Shown: one piece after another, positions 25,911 to 35,058 of the stretch
How the letters are laid out: each line of letters starts with the position of its first letter
Numbering within the stretch: position 1 is the first letter of the stretch
Assembly (NCBI GenBank): GCA_046538075.1
Contig: JBKHJN010000006.1
Coordinates: 1-64,000 of the forward strand
Reading direction: 5' to 3'
Length of the DNA stretch: 64,000 bases
Origin: Desulfobacca_B sp046538075
Lineage (GTDB): Bacteria > Desulfobacterota > Desulfobaccia > Desulfobaccales > Desulfobaccaceae
Notes under the pieces: generated by a model
What the model saw: the letters and a program-made list of their open reading frames with translations, nothing else
What the model was told of the DNA's origin: nothing
Database searches by the model: none
Program-made: the position numbers and the translations under genes

Positions 25911-26989
25911 GGCACCCCCTCCTGGACCCGAATCACCCCATCGCCGGGCATGCCGGGTTTGAGATAACCTTCCTGGTTTTCGGCCTTGAGTTCCACGCCA
26001 AACACCAGTTTGACCCGCTCCTCCCTGGTCTCGACATATTTGGGGGTAAATTCGGCCCGTTGGGCGACCCGGGAGATCTGAGCCGGGAAAGGCCGGTCGG
26101 GAAAGGCATCAACATAGATGCGAGCTTTTTGGCCCAGCCGGATTTTACCGATGTCCGGCTCATTGATATAGACCTTGAGGTAGAGTTTGGTCAAATCCAC
26201 CATGGTAAAAAGCGGGGTGCCGGCGTTGACCACCTCGCCTGGTTCTACTTCCTTGGTGAGAATGGTGCCCGGGGAGGGGCCATAAATATAGGTGTCGTCA
26301 AGATTGGCCTGGGCCTCCCGGACTACGGCTTGGGCCGCCGCCAGGCTGGCCCGGGCGGCCTGATAGGCCTGCCGTTTCATGTCTACCGTCTGGAGCAACA
26401 ACCGGGCCTGCTGCAATTGCGCCCGGGCCTGCTGCAACTCTTTCTTGCTGGCCTGAAGGCTGGCCCTGGACGCGTGGTAGGTGGAGGTTGCCTGATCCAA
26501 CTGCTGCTTGGGAATCACCTGGCGGCCAAATAATGCCCGGTAGCGGTCATAATCCAAGCGATTTTTTACATATACGGCATCAGCTTCGGCGACCCGGGCG
26601 GCCAGGGCCTCGACGCGGGCCTGGCTTTCGGCAATGCTGGCGTGCACGTGGCTTTCACTGTAGTCCAGGTCTATCCGCGACTGCTCCACCTGTTCTTGCC
26701 AATATTTCGCCTCCTCCTGGGCTCGGTGCAATTGGGCGGTTATTTGGTCCGAGTCCAGCCGGGCCAATAATTCCCCGGGCTCCACCGGATCACCCTTATC
26801 TTTGTTAACCAGGACAACTTTCCCGGCAAGCTTAGGAGCAATAACCACCTCATCGCCTTCGATGCGGCCGCTGGCGACCAGCAGGCCCTCCGGCAGCGCC
26901 TGCCACCAGCGGTAGAGCAAAGACGCGACCAGGGCTAAAATCAACAGGGTAGCGAAACTTACAATGACGATTTTTTTATTGAAGAACAT
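25892..26989 (-). CDS. ybhG: HlyD-family membrane fusion protein of the YbhGFSR-type exporter
   Basis: Periplasmic adaptor, 365 residues. An N-terminal membrane anchor (IVIVSFATLLILALVASLL) is followed by a biotinyl-lipoyl half (EGDEVVIAPKLAGKVVLVNK), a long coiled-coil hairpin (about 75-225, heptads rich in Ala, Gln, Arg) and the second lipoyl half (DDTYIYGPSPGTILTKEVEPGE) plus a beta-barrel. It overlaps the ATPase gene by 19 bases and is first in the operon. It would link the inner-membrane ABC pump to an outer-membrane channel, implying export across both membranes. Confidence 0.9.
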   Translation of the reverse strand: MFFNKKIVIVSFATLLILALVASLLYRWWQALPEGLLVASGRIEGDEVVIAPKLAGKVVLVNKDKGDPVEPGELLARLDSDQITAQLHRAQEEAKYWQEQVEQSRIDLDYSESHVHASIAESQARVEALAARVAEADAVYVKNRLDYDRYRALFGRQVIPKQQLDQATSTYHASRASLQASKKELQQARAQLQQARLLLQTVDMKRQAYQAARASLAAAQAVVREAQANLDDTYIYGPSPGTILTKEVEPGEVVNAGTPLFTMVDLTKLYLKVYINEPDIGKIRLGQKARIYVDAFPDRPFPAQISRVAQRAEFTPKYVETREERVKLVFGVELKAENQEGYLKPGMPGDGVIRVQEGVPWQRPR

Positions 26990-27135
26990 AGGGAAGCAAA
27001 TTGGAAAGTAAAAAGACAGCCTGGAACAATTACTGCCCTACAGCGAATTTTATTTCTTGCGTGTTATGTACTTATTCAACGGCTTGATGGCAATTTACCC
27101 CATAAAAACTTAAACTGAAATCACAAATCAGCAGA

Positions 27136-27891
27136 TCAAAATTGCAATCTTGATAATTCTACCCGCCCCACCGCAGCCAAATAGAGGGCCACTTCTTCCT
27201 GGCCGTCGATCTGCAGCAGGCGCTCCACTTCGCCGTCAAAGAAGGCCCCTACCGGACAACAACCCAAACCCAGCGCGGTAGCTGCCAGGTGCAGGTTCTG
27301 GCAGATATGACCGGCATCCAGGAAGAGGTAGCGGATGGCCCGCTGCCGGTATTTCCACAGCGATCGGTGCAGGATGCCGGACCAGATAAAGACCACTGCG
27401 GCTTTGCCCAGGAAGCTCTGATTGAGCCCGGCGGCCACCAGTTCCCGACGAAAATCTCCTGGAGCCACCAGTTCCAGGCCAAATTGCCTGACCTGGAAAT
27501 GCCAGATGCCGGGATCAAGCCTGGTCACCTGGTGGACGGCAACATAGGTTTCGACCGGATAAAGAGCCCCGGCGGAAGGTGCGGCCCGAAAGGCAAAATT
27601 GCGGAAAGTCAGGGTGACTCCCTGGCTGCCCCACAACAGCCCGGCCAGTTCGTCCTGGCTCACCGGACTGTCCAGATAATCCCGCCGCGACCGCCGCTCC
27701 CGGAGCAGAGTCCAGAAATCGGCTTTGAACTGCTCGCTTATGGCGGGCAGGCTCACCCGTTTGACATCGGGGGGATATTCTTTAAAGGCCGGAGCCCGGG
27801 GGAATTGCTCCCGCGGCTCGCCCAGACGGTCCCGATCATATCTGGTCTCTAAAAGATAGCGGATGCCAACACCGGAGCCTAGATCGGTCAT
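27136..27891 (-). CDS. SagB/ThcOx-family nitroreductase-like dehydrogenase
   Basis: A 251-residue FMN-dependent nitroreductase-fold protein of the SagB type. Visible features are LLRERRSRRDYLDSPVSQDELAGLLW (shown in parts: RRSRRDY and LLWGSQG), the FMN-contact segment FRAAPSAGALYPVETYVAV, RYLFLDAGHICQNLHLAATAL and the GLGCCPVGAFFDG stretch. Members oxidise azolines in RiPP biosynthesis or act as stand-alone oxidoreductases. It sits three bases upstream of coaX in a housekeeping operon, so a RiPP role is not indicated, although a YcaO protein occurs 9 kb away. Confidence 0.82.
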   Translation of the reverse strand: MTDLGSGVGIRYLLETRYDRDRLGEPREQFPRAPAFKEYPPDVKRVSLPAISEQFKADFWTLLRERRSRRDYLDSPVSQDELAGLLWGSQGVTLTFRNFAFRAAPSAGALYPVETYVAVHQVTRLDPGIWHFQVRQFGLELVAPGDFRRELVAAGLNQSFLGKAAVVFIWSGILHRSLWKYRQRAIRYLFLDAGHICQNLHLAATALGLGCCPVGAFFDGEVERLLQIDGQEEVALYLAAVGRVELSRLQF

Positions 27892-27894
27892 CGC

Positions 27895-28677
27895 CTAGCC
27901 CTCCTTTCGAGGTCGGTTCCGATAGTAGATGATCTTCAGCCCTTCCAGGGTCAAAAACTCGTCAACCAGATCCACCGTCCGGGTCTCGGGGGCAATCAGA
28001 TCGGCCAGGCCGCCAGTAGCAATAACTGTTGCCGGCTGTTTCAGGGCATCTTTGATCCGTCGCACCACGCCGTCCACCAGCCCGGCAAAACCATAGATAA
28101 TGCCGGCATTCATGCTACTGATGGTATCCTTGGCAATAATGGTGCGCGGTTTCATAAAGATCTCCACCCGGGGTAGCTTGGAGGCCTTATGAAACAAGGC
28201 CTCACAAGAAATGGTCACCCCGGGGGCGATGACCCCCCCTAAGTATTCCCCCTGGCTGGATATCACATCAAAGGTGGTAGCGGTGCCAAAATCAACCACG
28301 ATGACGCAGCCCTTGACCTTTTCATAAGCAGCCACGGCGTTGACGATCCGATCAGCTCCGACCTCCTTGGGATTGTCATAGTAAATCGGCATTCCGGTCT
28401 TGATCCCCGGACCGATTAACAAGGGCTTAACCCCCAGGTAACGCTGGCCGAATTTCTCCAGGGTATTGATCATCGGCGGCACTACACAGGAGATGGCCAA
28501 ATCAGTATCCGGCTCTAAGGACAGGCCCCGGGATAGAAAGAGATTCCTAAGCAAGAGGCCATACTCATCCGCAGTGGTATCTTTTTCGGTGCGGATGCGC
28601 CAGTCACTGACCAGAAGGTCATCCTGGTAAGCTCCGATGACGGTGTTGGTATTGCCCACGTCAATGACGATGAGCAC
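27895..28677 (-). CDS. coaX: Type III pantothenate kinase
   Basis: Phosphorylates pantothenate, the first step of coenzyme A synthesis. Begins VLIVIDVGNTNTVIGAY, the phosphate-binding ASKHA motif; GADRIVNAVAAYE and VVDFGTATTFDVI complete the active site. I chose the GTG at 28677 with TAAGGAGG six bases upstream; the frame stays open to 28767 but that would overlap glmM. Length 260 fits the family. It lies 11 bases after glmM and three before the SagB-like gene, all co-directional. Confidence 0.94.
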   Translation of the reverse strand: MLIVIDVGNTNTVIGAYQDDLLVSDWRIRTEKDTTADEYGLLLRNLFLSRGLSLEPDTDLAISCVVPPMINTLEKFGQRYLGVKPLLIGPGIKTGMPIYYDNPKEVGADRIVNAVAAYEKVKGCVIVVDFGTATTFDVISSQGEYLGGVIAPGVTISCEALFHKASKLPRVEIFMKPRTIIAKDTISSMNAGIIYGFAGLVDGVVRRIKDALKQPATVIATGGLADLIAPETRTVDLVDEFLTLEGLKIIYYRNRPRKEG

Positions 28678-28688
28678 CTTTAACCTCC

Positions 28689-30038
28689 TTAACTTAAATG
28701 GGTTTGAATTAAATGGGCCACTTCTTGGGCGATGGTATTGATTTCCTGGGGGTCTTCCCCCTCGCACATTACCCGTAACACTGGTTCGGTCCCGGAATAG
28801 CGGATCAGCAAGCGGCCGCGCTCTCCCAGGGTTTTTTCCGCGGCTCTAATCCCGTGGATCACCGGTGGAATTTCAGATAAATCCCGTTTGGCTCGCACCC
28901 GCACACTGAGCAGGGTCTGAGGATAAACTTCCATAATCGAAGCCAGCTCTGCCAAGGATCTTTGTTCCCGTTGGATGATGGCCAATATTTGCAGAGCACT
29001 CAAGATGCCATCGCCGGTGGTGCTGTGATCTAGAAAGATCAAATGCCCTGACTGTTCGCCTCCCAAATTGTAGCCCTTCTGGACCATGGTCTCGACCACA
29101 TAGCGGTCCCCCACCTGAGTGCGCACCAGTCGGACCCCCATCTGTTTGAGGGCCACCTCCAGACCCATGTTACTCATTACCGTAGCCACTAAGGTTTTGC
29201 GGTGCAAGGTCCCGGCTTCGAGCATGTTGCGGGCGCAAATTGCCATCAGATGGTCGCCGTCGATCACCCGTCCTTGATGATCCACCATGATCACCCGGTC
29301 GCCGTCGCCATCCAGGGCCAGCCCCAGATCGGCCTGATTGCGCCGGACCAGGGAACTTACCATCTCCGGATGGGTAGAACCGCAGTTGTGATTAATATTT
29401 TTGCCGTTGGGTTTAACCCCGATGGTTATCAGGTTAGCCCCTAATTCTTCCAGCACCGCCGGGGCCACCCGGTAAGTAGCGCCATGGGCGCAGTCTAGGA
29501 CAATTTTCAATCCGTCCAGGGTCAGATCCTTGGGAAAGGTGCTCTTCAGATAGGCGATGTAGCGGCCGCGGGCGTCGTCAATGCGAAAGGCCTGCCCCAC
29601 CTCAGTGGCTGTAGGGCAGCAGTTTTCGACCTCCATGTCAGTCATCAAATCTTCCATGCGGGCTTCCAGTTCGTCAGGAAATTTGAAACCATGGCCGGAA
29701 AATAATTTGATGCCGTTATCCTGATAAGGATTGTGGGAAGCAGAGATTACCACCCCGGCATCGGCTCGCATGGAATGGGTAATAAAGGCGATGCCGGGCG
29801 TCGGCAGCGGCCCCAACAAATATACATCCACCCCCATGGAACAGATGCCGGCAGTAATAGCATATTCCAGGATGTACCCCGAGATGCGGGTGTCCTTGCC
29901 CACCACAATGCGGTGCCGGCGCTGACTATTTTTGATGACGTAAGCCAGGGCCCGTCCCAACCGCAGCGCCACATCCGCGGTCATCGGATAAATATTGGCG
30001 GTGCCCCGAATACCATCGGTGCCGAATAACTTTCTCAT
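28689..30038 (-). CDS. glmM: Phosphoglucosamine mutase
   Basis: Interconverts glucosamine-6-phosphate and glucosamine-1-phosphate for peptidoglycan and LPS. At 449 residues it has the normal four-domain length. The start MRKLFGTDGIRGTAN is typical. The phosphoserine is Ser101 in ISASHNPYQDNGIK, the metal loop is DGDGDR, the sugar loop GGEQSGHL, and the phosphate loop RYSGTEPVLRVM. A ribosome site GGAGGAG sits before the ATG. It leads the group with coaX. Confidence 0.96.
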   Translation of the reverse strand: MRKLFGTDGIRGTANIYPMTADVALRLGRALAYVIKNSQRRHRIVVGKDTRISGYILEYAITAGICSMGVDVYLLGPLPTPGIAFITHSMRADAGVVISASHNPYQDNGIKLFSGHGFKFPDELEARMEDLMTDMEVENCCPTATEVGQAFRIDDARGRYIAYLKSTFPKDLTLDGLKIVLDCAHGATYRVAPAVLEELGANLITIGVKPNGKNINHNCGSTHPEMVSSLVRRNQADLGLALDGDGDRVIMVDHQGRVIDGDHLMAICARNMLEAGTLHRKTLVATVMSNMGLEVALKQMGVRLVRTQVGDRYVVETMVQKGYNLGGEQSGHLIFLDHSTTGDGILSALQILAIIQREQRSLAELASIMEVYPQTLLSVRVRAKRDLSEIPPVIHGIRAAEKTLGERGRLLIRYSGTEPVLRVMCEGEDPQEINTIAQEVAHLIQTHLS

Positions 30039-30120
30039 CTCCTCCTCTTTCCTACCTAAATCAATTCAACCATTTTATATAGCATAATCTCCCGCCAGCG
30101 ACGAGGAAGATATTCATTAG

Positions 30121-30184
30121 TCCGAGTATTTAAAAGCTTAATTTGAGGGAGGGGCCGGAGGACTGCCGGCCGCCGCCCTCTCCC
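30121..30184. repeat. Dispersed intergenic repeat, copy A
   Basis: Starts TCCGAGTATTTAAAAGCTTA, then a G-rich part GAGGGAGGGGCCGG and a hairpin to about 30184. It lies between glmM and the ZIP gene. Related copies are at 31039, 55060 and (partial) 62859. Confidence 0.7.
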
Positions 30185-30236
30185 CATGGTTTTTATTCCT
30201 GCGACCCTCAGGAATTGCCTTCTTACCACCACAGAA

Positions 30237-30968
30237 TCAGGGGGCTTTAGCAAAGACAATAAACAAGGCTAAACCCACCCCAGCCAGGAAAGCAAGGGTT
30301 GAATGCCTTTTCTCGTACTCGGTGGCTTCAGGTAAAAGATGGGAGGCTGAGACATACAATAGGACTCCGGCCACAAAGCCGAGCATCAACCCGAGGGTTG
30401 CCTTTTCTACTTTACTGACGAAGGGGTAAAACAAAAATGCTCCGATCGGGGTAGTAAGGCCTGCTATTAAGAAGGCATATAAAGCCGAAGCCTTCTTGCT
30501 TACCCCCCCTTTCAGCAAAAATATATAGGTAATAACCCCTTCGGCAAACTCGTGTATAACTAACCCTGTAGCTGACAGAAAGCCCACTAAAATAGAAACA
30601 CTAAAGGTAACGCTGTATATAATCCCATCAACAAAAGAATGAATGCCTATTCCTTCTGCGGCCACCAAACCAAAGGTAAGCTCTCGTTTTTTGGTATAAT
30701 ACTTTATCAATTTGTTGGAAAAAAACATAACTAAAAATCCCCCCAGAGCCGTAAAGCCTGCATAGGAATTAGACCCTACGGCATTGGGTAAAGCCAAGAT
30801 CAAAGGTGTGGAGATCAATATGCCGGCCGCAAAGCACATAAAATATGGGATTGAATTTTCCGCCCATTGTCTGGACTTAACAATGGATAGGATTCCTAAG
30901 CCGTTGATCAAAGCTGAAGCAAGGGCAAATACCGCTATCCATAAAAAGCTACTTGAGGTCTCGTGCAT
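30237..30968 (-). CDS. zupT: ZIP-family divalent metal transporter
   Basis: A 243-residue membrane protein with eight hydrophobic segments. The two ZIP metal-binding helices are visible as GIGIHSFVDGIIYSV and GLVIHEFAEGVITYI (His, Asp/Glu ligands). It would move zinc, iron or another divalent ion into the cytoplasm. The DNA is AT-rich compared with glmM and the methyltransferase-like gene on either side, and direct repeats A (30121) and B (31039) of the same family flank it. Both points suggest the gene was acquired as a unit. Confidence 0.87.
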   Translation of the reverse strand: MHETSSSFLWIAVFALASALINGLGILSIVKSRQWAENSIPYFMCFAAGILISTPLILALPNAVGSNSYAGFTALGGFLVMFFSNKLIKYYTKKRELTFGLVAAEGIGIHSFVDGIIYSVTFSVSILVGFLSATGLVIHEFAEGVITYIFLLKGGVSKKASALYAFLIAGLTTPIGAFLFYPFVSKVEKATLGLMLGFVAGVLLYVSASHLLPEATEYEKRHSTLAFLAGVGLALFIVFAKAP

Positions 30969-31038
30969 AGAATTAAAATTTGGCGCGGTGCAAGGCAGCG
31001 TAAAAATCAGGCTAATAATATGACAGCTAAGTTATTAC

Positions 31039-31094
31039 TCCGAGCATTTAAAAGCTTAATCTGGGGGGGGACCGGGGGACCCCCGAAGCGACTG
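31039..31094. repeat. Dispersed intergenic repeat, copy B
   Basis: TCCGAGCATTTAAAAGCTTA (31039-31058), then CTGGGGGGGG and a hairpin ACCGGGGGACCCCC. Same orientation as copy A, 918 bases away, and ends at the stop of the ferredoxin gene. Confidence 0.72.
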
Positions 31095-31298
31095 TTAACC
31101 AGCCTCATCTTCCCAGAAGATACAATGCACCGGACAGATCTCCATGGCTTCCTCAATCTTCTCAGGCGAAGCGCCATCCGGATGGATTACCTGGGCGTAT
31201 CCCAAAGATTCATTGAGCTGAAAAACCTCCGGACAGACATCCACACAGGCCCCACAGGCCAAGCAATCTTCGGAAATAATATATGGTATTCCGGGCAT
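31095..31298 (-). CDS. fdx: Ferredoxin, Desulfovibrio type ([4Fe-4S])
   Basis: A 67-residue low-potential electron carrier. Cluster ligands Cys12, Cys15 and Cys18 (DCLACGACVDVCP) plus Cys55 (CPVHCI) match the single-cluster ferredoxins of Desulfovibrio (with EGASQEEVEEAMDTCPVQCI-type ends). Cys22 corresponds to the residue that can form a disulfide or a second cluster in relatives. The middle stretch YAQVIHPDGASPEKIEE is acidic, as usual for this fold. It could serve the KorAB oxidoreductase encoded 20 kb away. Confidence 0.92.
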   Translation of the reverse strand: MPGIPYIISEDCLACGACVDVCPEVFQLNESLGYAQVIHPDGASPEKIEEAMEICPVHCIFWEDEAG

Positions 31299-31383
31299 GG
31301 CTAGTTGATGAGACGTTTTCCCCTGTTTAACCGCAACTGGGCCGCCCCTAATTAATAAGCCGCTCCCTTATTTGCTTAATTAT

Positions 31384-32130
31384 TTAAAGCTCTTCGGCAA
31401 ACCCGCGACTGGCCGCCCCATAAAAAATGGTCACCGCATAACGGGACCTGCCGCTCCGGGCCGTGCCGTAGCGCGACAGCACCTGGGAGAGCCGGTGGCG
31501 AAATTGCCGCCAGTCGGTGGCAGCGCCGGTGCAGCCCCCTCCCTGTTCCCCTACCACTACCAGGTAGCGCACCTGGGGGCAGCGGCAAATGGCTGCCAGT
31601 GATTGTCCCGGCGGCGGCCAGGCGTAGATTACTAGTTGCGGACAAAATTCCCAGATTTCGGCAAAAACATCCCCCGGTGCGACGATGGGATGAGATGCCA
31701 GACCCTGGTTGAATTCACCTTCCCGGCGGTCGATGGCTTTGAAGGCGATCCCGGCCTGGGCCAGCAGGGGTCCCAAAGCCGCGGCCAGATAGCCCCTTCC
31801 CGCCCCAGCTTCCAGGACCCGGGTTATCCGCAGCCTTTGCAAATAGCGGACAAACAGCCTGACCCACTCTTTGGAAGGGAAAAAATATATGCCGGTGGCC
31901 TGAGACAGAGCCATCAACTCCAGTTCCACATCCCGATCGGGGGGGAACCGGGCCAGCCATTCCTGCTCGTCCAGCAGATGCTCCAGCGGCTCGGCGGCTG
32001 GGCCGGGAAGGCGGATGAGGGCTTGAGCCTGCCGCTGCCAGGATTGCTGTTCCCGCCAACTTTTCAGCTGCAATAGATTTGGACCTGACCGAACCATTAA
32101 AAAGCTCATGCCCAGGCAAAAAATTTTCAT
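31384..32130 (-). CDS. Methyltransferase-like hypothetical protein
   Basis: About 248 residues from the ATG at 32130 (the frame stays open to 32208). A helical N-terminal half (WREQQSWQRQAQALIRL, EQEWLARFPPDRDVELEL) leads to a Rossmann-like core: ITRVLEAGAGRGYLAAALG resembles SAM motif I, and IAFKAIDRREGEF resembles motif II. The end, CPQLVIYAWPPPGQSLAAI, is like a motif IV region. The family is not recognised by name, and the target cannot be inferred. It is transcribed leftwards, 85 bases before the ferredoxin gene. Confidence 0.62.
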   Translation of the reverse strand: MKIFCLGMSFLMVRSGPNLLQLKSWREQQSWQRQAQALIRLPGPAAEPLEHLLDEQEWLARFPPDRDVELELMALSQATGIYFFPSKEWVRLFVRYLQRLRITRVLEAGAGRGYLAAALGPLLAQAGIAFKAIDRREGEFNQGLASHPIVAPGDVFAEIWEFCPQLVIYAWPPPGQSLAAICRCPQVRYLVVVGEQGGGCTGAATDWRQFRHRLSQVLSRYGTARSGRSRYAVTIFYGAASRGFAEEL

Positions 32131-32452
32131 CGCCGCGGTTAATCTTCTCGGCAGGCTAAACTTATAGTATGTATAATACATTTTTATTCCTGGTTGACAA
32201 GCAGGCATCTAGAGCCAGGTCCAAGTTTTTGGCTTCCCAGGAAAGAATATCTTCAGCTTTGCCCAAAATCTGGTATGGTAAATTGTCAGTAAAGGATATA
32301 AAAAGGGCGGGGATAGCTTCTTTTAAAAATAGGGGCTCAGACCCCTTAGCCTTTGAATAGACCCTAAAAATTGCTGAGGGCCAGTAGAAATTAATGCTTG
32401 AGGCGACCCCAACTTTGGACTAGAGTAATTAGCATAAATATAAGGAACCTGA

Positions 32453-33295
32453 GTGATAACTGTGAGCCGCATTAGCTCCATAGATTATCTGCGGATGGGA
32501 TGCGGGGGGCTGGTGCTCATCTTAAGCCTGAGCCTGACCGGCATATTCGGGTGTTGGAGCCAGGACTACCAACATCACACTCTGACTGTTGCAGGCTCCA
32601 CCTCGGTGCAGCCCTTTGCCGAAAAACTGGCTGAGATCTATATGCAGCAGCATCCTGACCTGTTGATCAATGTCCAGGGGGGTGGCTCCAGTGCCGGTAT
32701 TTTGGCAGTGGAGCAGGGAGCAGCAGATATCGGCATGTCCTCGCGGGATCTGACTCCGGACGAAAAGCATCTAAACGACATTCCGATTGCCTGGGACGGG
32801 ATTGCTATTATCGTGCATCCCAGCTGCCCCTTGGAAAATCTTAGCCTCCAGGAACTGGGCCAGATTTTTACCGGTCAGATCCACAATTGGGGCCAGCTAG
32901 GGTTAAAATCGCATGGTATCCATACCATTACCCGGGAGGCCGGTTCCGGTACCCGTAATGCCTTTGAGGAACTGGTAATGGGCCAGGCGGAGATTACCCC
33001 GGCGGCCCTAGTCCAGGACTCCAACGGCTCGGTCCGGGAGATCGTCGCTAACGACCCCCATGCCTTGGGATATATTTCTGTCGGCCTGGTCAACGACCAA
33101 GTCAAGCCCTTGGCAGTTGAGGGCGTCAGGCCTAATTCAATCAACATTAAAGAAAAACGCTATACACTGATCCGGCTTTTTTACTTTCTCACCCTGGCCC
33201 CTCCCAGCGGAGCGGCCAAAGGCTTCATCGACTATGTACTGAGCCGGAAAGGTCAACTCCTTTTAGAGGTTGAGGGTTTGGTATCAGTTCATTAA
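32453..33295 (+). CDS. pstS: Phosphate ABC transporter substrate-binding protein
   Basis: Lipoprotein-like periplasmic phosphate binder, 280 residues. A GTG start at 32453 follows AAGGAA by five bases. Residues 14-34 are a hydrophobic signal ending in FGC, a probable lipid-anchored Cys. The mature part starts LTVAGSTSVQPFAEKLAEIY, the phosphate-binding loop, and has GGGSSAGILAVEQGAADIGMSSR and EAGSGTRNAFEELV, typical of PstS. Heads the operon pstS-C-A-B1-B2. PhoU is not found in the operon, which is unusual. Confidence 0.93.
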   Translation: MITVSRISSIDYLRMGCGGLVLILSLSLTGIFGCWSQDYQHHTLTVAGSTSVQPFAEKLAEIYMQQHPDLLINVQGGGSSAGILAVEQGAADIGMSSRDLTPDEKHLNDIPIAWDGIAIIVHPSCPLENLSLQELGQIFTGQIHNWGQLGLKSHGIHTITREAGSGTRNAFEELVMGQAEITPAALVQDSNGSVREIVANDPHALGYISVGLVNDQVKPLAVEGVRPNSINIKEKRYTLIRLFYFLTLAPPSGAAKGFIDYVLSRKGQLLLEVEGLVSVH

Positions 33296-33307
33296 GAAAC
33301 CGATGAG

Positions 33308-34147
33308 ATGGGAAAAGAGAAATTCATTGAAAAGACCTTGTTATTGCTGGCCTTATCCGCCATTGGCTCTCTATTATTAATCACAATCTTTATCTTTCTG
33401 GAAGGTCTGCCGATTATCCTGGCGACCGGGATCAAGTCCTTCATCCTGGGGACGCATTGGGCTCCCACCAAGGGCCATTTTGGCATTTTCGCCATGATTG
33501 TCTCATCTCTCTATGTGACTCTGGGAGCTTTGGTCACCGGGGTTCCCCTGGGTCTGGCCTGTGCCATTGTATTGGCCGAATTTTCGCCACCGGGCCTGAC
33601 CCGCATCCTGAAGCCGACTATTGAACTGCTGGCCGGCATTCCTTCGGTAGTCTATGGTTTTTTAGGGGTGGTCTTATTGGTCCCCCTGATCCGAAAATTT
33701 CTGGGCGGGCCGGGGCTGTCCCTGCTGGCCGGAGCGCTGATCCTGGGCATTATGATCCTGCCCACGGTAATCAGCATCTCCATCGACGCCATCAGCGCCG
33801 TGCCCATGATTTATCGGGAGGGTTCTATCGCCCTGGGGGCTACCGAATGGCAGACCGTGCGCCGGGTGGTGTTGCCCGCCGCCCGCTCCGGGATCATTAC
33901 CGCGGTGATTCTGGGCATGGGACGGGCCATTGGCGAAACCATGGCGGTCATCATGGTGGCCGGCAACGCGCTGAAAATCCCGACCTCGGTTCTGGACCCG
34001 GTGCGCACCTTAACCAGCAACATCGCCCTGGAATTGGGTTATGCCGCCGGCCAACATCGGGAGGCCCTGTTCGCCACCGGTATCGTCCTGTTTGTCATTA
34101 TTATGATCTTAAATACCCTGGCCACCGTCATCACCCGGAGGAGATGA
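33308..34147 (+). CDS. pstC: Phosphate ABC transporter permease PstC
   Basis: A 279-residue inner-membrane protein with six helices. The typical PstC segments are present: ELLAGIPSVVYGFLGVVLLVPL, the loop EGSIALGATEWQTVRRVVLPAARSG (EAA-like) and GMGRAIGETMAVIMVAGN. Twelve bases separate it from pstS and eight from pstA. It forms the phosphate channel with PstA. Confidence 0.94.
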   Translation: MGKEKFIEKTLLLLALSAIGSLLLITIFIFLEGLPIILATGIKSFILGTHWAPTKGHFGIFAMIVSSLYVTLGALVTGVPLGLACAIVLAEFSPPGLTRILKPTIELLAGIPSVVYGFLGVVLLVPLIRKFLGGPGLSLLAGALILGIMILPTVISISIDAISAVPMIYREGSIALGATEWQTVRRVVLPAARSGIITAVILGMGRAIGETMAVIMVAGNALKIPTSVLDPVRTLTSNIALELGYAAGQHREALFATGIVLFVIIMILNTLATVITRRR

Positions 34148-34155
34148 GCTAAAAA

Positions 34156-34992
34156 ATGCGACTAGATCCGTTATTATGCCAACGCCTGATCAAGAGCCTG
34201 CTCTGGAGCCTGACCGGCCTCACCATTATCATCTTGATATTTATTATCGCCTTTGTCTCGGTGCACGGCCTACCCCAAGTAACCCCGCAATTTTTGTTCT
34301 CCGATATTCAGGACATGGGCCGGGAGGGGGGCATCTTTCCTACCATCGTCACTACGGCTTATCTTACCCTGGTGGCCTTGGTGGTAGCCTCCCCCCTGGG
34401 GGTGGCAACCGCCATCTACTTGGTCGAATACACGAAGGAAAGTTGGGTAACCAAAATTATTCGCTTCGGGTCGGAATGCCTGGCCGGAGTGCCCTCCATT
34501 ATTTTAGGGCTGTTCGGTTTTGTGTTGTTTGTGGTGAAAATGGGCTTGGGCTGGTCTATCCTGTCGGGCGGCCTCAGTCTGTCGATTATGATCCTGCCCA
34601 CCATCATTCGCACCAGTGAAGAAGCGGCCAAGTCGGTGCCGCAGGAATACCGTCAGGTATGTTATTCATTAGGGGTGACCAAGTGGCAAACGATTACCCG
34701 GGTAGTGTTGCCTTGTGCGCTGCCTGGAATCATGACCGGAATTGTGCTGAGCATCGGCCGCTCCATTGGCGAAACCGCGGTGGTGCTGTTTACCGCCGGG
34801 GCGTCGTTGCGGACCCCCACTACCTTGTTCGACTCCGGCCGCAGCATGGCAGTGCATTTTTATATCCTGGCCCGGGAAGGGCTTTCCATGCCCAACGCTT
34901 ACGGGACCGCGGCAATTCTGATGATTTCCATCCTGTTGATCAATATCACCGCTTATAGTCTAATGCAGCGCTTTGTCGGCAAATATTCTTAA
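34156..34992 (+). CDS. pstA: Phosphate ABC transporter permease PstA
   Basis: A 278-residue inner-membrane partner of PstC. The EAA-like loop reads VCYSLGVTKWQTITRVVLPCALPG and the following stretch is SIGRSIGETAVVLFTAG. Also CLAGVPSIILGLFGFVLFV and SGGLSLSIMILPTIIRTSEE, both standard. Six or so helices. The gap to pstB1 is 66 bases and holds no obvious signal beyond a purine-rich ribosome site. Confidence 0.94.
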   Translation: MRLDPLLCQRLIKSLLWSLTGLTIIILIFIIAFVSVHGLPQVTPQFLFSDIQDMGREGGIFPTIVTTAYLTLVALVVASPLGVATAIYLVEYTKESWVTKIIRFGSECLAGVPSIILGLFGFVLFVVKMGLGWSILSGGLSLSIMILPTIIRTSEEAAKSVPQEYRQVCYSLGVTKWQTITRVVLPCALPGIMTGIVLSIGRSIGETAVVLFTAGASLRTPTTLFDSGRSMAVHFYILAREGLSMPNAYGTAAILMISILLINITAYSLMQRFVGKYS

Positions 34993-35058
34993 CATATTAT
35001 AACTTACTGGAAACTTGCAAATATCTGTTAAAGGGGAAAAAGCGAGCCTAAAAATCTG

